A DNA stretch of 7,347 nt from Candidatus Omnitrophota bacterium (GTDB lineage Bacteria; Omnitrophota; Gorgyraeia; Zapsychrales; Fredricksoniimonadaceae), in assembly GCA_016206745.1 (NCBI GenBank), contig JACQQW010000141.1, positions 1 through 7,347 on the forward strand. Direction: 5' to 3'. A program made the position numbers and the translations under genes. Shown here in pieces: positions 6,526 through 7,347 of this stretch; the first letter of the stretch is position 1, and each line of letters begins with the position of its first letter. The notes below the pieces were generated by a model. It did no database searches, was not told where the DNA came from, and was given only the letters and a program-made list of their open reading frames with translations.

Positions 6526-6846
6526 ATGGCAACCATCGAAGAATTCAAAAAGATTGAATTGATTGTGGCGCAAATTAAGGAAGTCAGGGAGCATCCCAAT
6601 GCCGACCGTTTGTATGTTCTGCACGTGGACACCGGAAAAGACCTGCGGCAAATTGTCGCCGGCATACGCAAGGCCTATACCCCGGAACAATTGCTGGGCC
6701 GGCGCGTTATTTTGGTTGCGAATTTAGAACCGGCCGTCATCCGCGGGGAGGCTTCCAACGGCATGCTCCTGGCGGCTTCTGACGAAAACGGCATGGCCTT
6801 GCTGGCGCCGGACAAAGACATTGCGCTGGGCAGCCCCGTGAAATAG
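6526..6846 (+). CDS. free-standing MetRS C-terminal-type tRNA-binding protein (Trbp111/EMAP-like)
   Basis: This 106-residue protein consists of one OB-fold tRNA-binding domain, the module found at the C-terminus of many bacterial methionyl-tRNA synthetases and as stand-alone Trbp111 or 'methionine--tRNA ligase subunit beta'. Motifs run in family order: the IEEFKKIELIVAQI start (4-17), EHPNADRLYVLHVDTG (22-37), RQIVAGIRKAYTPEQLLGR (41-59), VILVANLEPAVIRGEASNGM (61-80), LLAAS (81-85) and a closing PDKDIALGSPV (95-105). It probably dimerises and delivers tRNA to the synthetase; CsaA-like chaperone function is a less likely alternative. The catalytic synthetase is not in this window. An upstream ATG at 6514 would add four residues. 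The YkgJ-like gene follows 6 bases after the stop, so the two are co-transcribed. Confidence 0.9.
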   Translation: MATIEEFKKIELIVAQIKEVREHPNADRLYVLHVDTGKDLRQIVAGIRKAYTPEQLLGRRVILVANLEPAVIRGEASNGMLLAASDENGMALLAPDKDIALGSPVK

Positions 6847-6852
6847 ACCGTT

Positions 6853-7335
6853 ATGGCAGAACTGTCCCCATTTTTTCTGAAGCAATTCGTCCCTTCGCAG
6901 GTGTGCCTGAAGTGCGAGGGGTGTTGCCGTTTTCAGGCGGCTGACTCCATCTGGCGGCCCAAATGGGATAAAAAAGAATTTACGGACGATAACGATTATG
7001 TAACGACCATTGTCGACTGCGGCAGGCACCTGTGCCGGTTTTTTAATAAAAGCGACAGCACGTGCCGTGTATACGCGGACCGGCCTTTTGAATGTGTCCT
7101 GTACCCGTTTTTGTTATCAAGACATGTTGAAGGAATAAAAGCATACGTGCATTTGGCCTGCCCTTATGTTCAGGATCATCACAGCAGTGCGGCGTTTAAT
7201 GAATACGTGGAGTATTTACGCGCATTCTTCACACAGCCGCGGACTTTAGATTTCCTGCGCGGCAACAGCCGCCTGATCCACGACTATGCGCCGGTGGAAA
7301 ATGAACTGCGGTATTTATTTACTTTTGTTTTATGA
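6853..7335 (+). CDS. YkgJ-type CxxCxxCC cysteine-cluster protein
   Basis: This 160-residue protein has nine cysteines arranged as in the YkgJ/CxxCxxCC family, thought to bind zinc or an iron-sulfur cluster. The N-terminal cluster is CLKCEGCC (C18, C21, C24, C25). Further cysteines are at C56, C61, C71, C81 and C103. The middle region shows the family pattern C.VY..RP..C..YPF (71-86). No signal peptide or membrane segment is visible, so it is cytoplasmic. Biochemical function is not established for most members. ATG 6853 is 6 bases after the previous stop with no Shine-Dalgarno of its own, which points to translational coupling. The TGA overlaps the next start in an ATGA. Confidence 0.88.
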   Translation: MAELSPFFLKQFVPSQVCLKCEGCCRFQAADSIWRPKWDKKEFTDDNDYVTTIVDCGRHLCRFFNKSDSTCRVYADRPFECVLYPFLLSRHVEGIKAYVHLACPYVQDHHSSAAFNEYVEYLRAFFTQPRTLDFLRGNSRLIHDYAPVENELRYLFTFVL

Positions 7336-7347
7336 ATTTAATTTCCC
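7332..7347 (+). CDS. start of a downstream gene overlapping by ATGA (partial)
   Basis: ATG at 7332-7334 shares bases with the TGA of the YkgJ-type gene (7333-7335), and the frame is open to the window edge, reading MNLIS. An ATGA overlap is common between cotranscribed genes, so a further member of this operon probably starts here. Five codons are too few to name a product. Confidence 0.4.

Noticed and set aside
5760..6557. Two consecutive plus-strand open frames (127 and 137 codons) across the GT2 gene.
   Set aside because: They are mirror images of the minus-strand GT2 gene, whose motifs (NDGS, DVD, CGFK) are unambiguous, and the second runs into the start of the tRNA-binding gene.

Overview
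The window holds eight coding regions, two of them cut by its edges, and no RNA genes. Base composition is moderate: the membrane-protein genes are G+C-rich and the gene at 1877-3364 is visibly A+T-richer. Short intergenic gaps, stop/start overlaps, GTG/TTG starts and weak or coupled ribosome binding sites indicate a bacterium. A free-standing MetRS-type tRNA-binding protein next to a YkgJ cysteine-cluster protein, beside large membrane glycosyltransferases, would suit an uncultivated lineage such as Omnitrophota or Elusimicrobiota. That placement is a guess, because no marker gene is present.

Layout. 2-61: C-terminal tail of an upstream protein. 80-1768 and 3421-5676 (both +): two paralogous polytopic membrane proteins that look like GT-C fold glycosyltransferases. 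The second is full-featured. The first lacks two internal blocks, including the loop with the PYxD...QYG signature. 1877-3364 (+): a Schlafen/AlbA_2 plus GHKL-type ATPase plus winged-helix protein lying between the paralogs. It carries five tandem 11-bp units in the linker before its winged helix. 5667-6398 (-): a cytoplasmic GT2 enzyme of the polyprenyl-phosphate sugar synthase (ALG5-like) type, whose 3' end overlaps the second GT-C gene by 10 bp. 6399-6525: a short divergent regulatory gap. 6526-6846 (+): Trbp111/MetG C-terminal-like tRNA-binding protein. 6853-7335 (+): YkgJ-type CxxCxxCC protein. 7332-7347: start of another gene in an ATGA overlap.

How the genes may work together. A polyprenyl-phosphate sugar made on the cytoplasmic face is the usual donor for GT-C enzymes acting on the outer face, so the GT2 gene and the GT-C pair plausibly serve one envelope glycan or glycoprotein pathway. 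The AlbA_2/ATPase gene does not fit that pathway. It is bracketed by a 12-of-13 matching direct repeat (1762-1774 and 3384-3396). Removing one repeat copy and the DNA between would leave the first GT-C gene with its own stop codon and place the second 33 bp downstream, so it looks like an inserted cassette. Its internal 11-bp array could act as a frame switch, since 11 is not a multiple of three.
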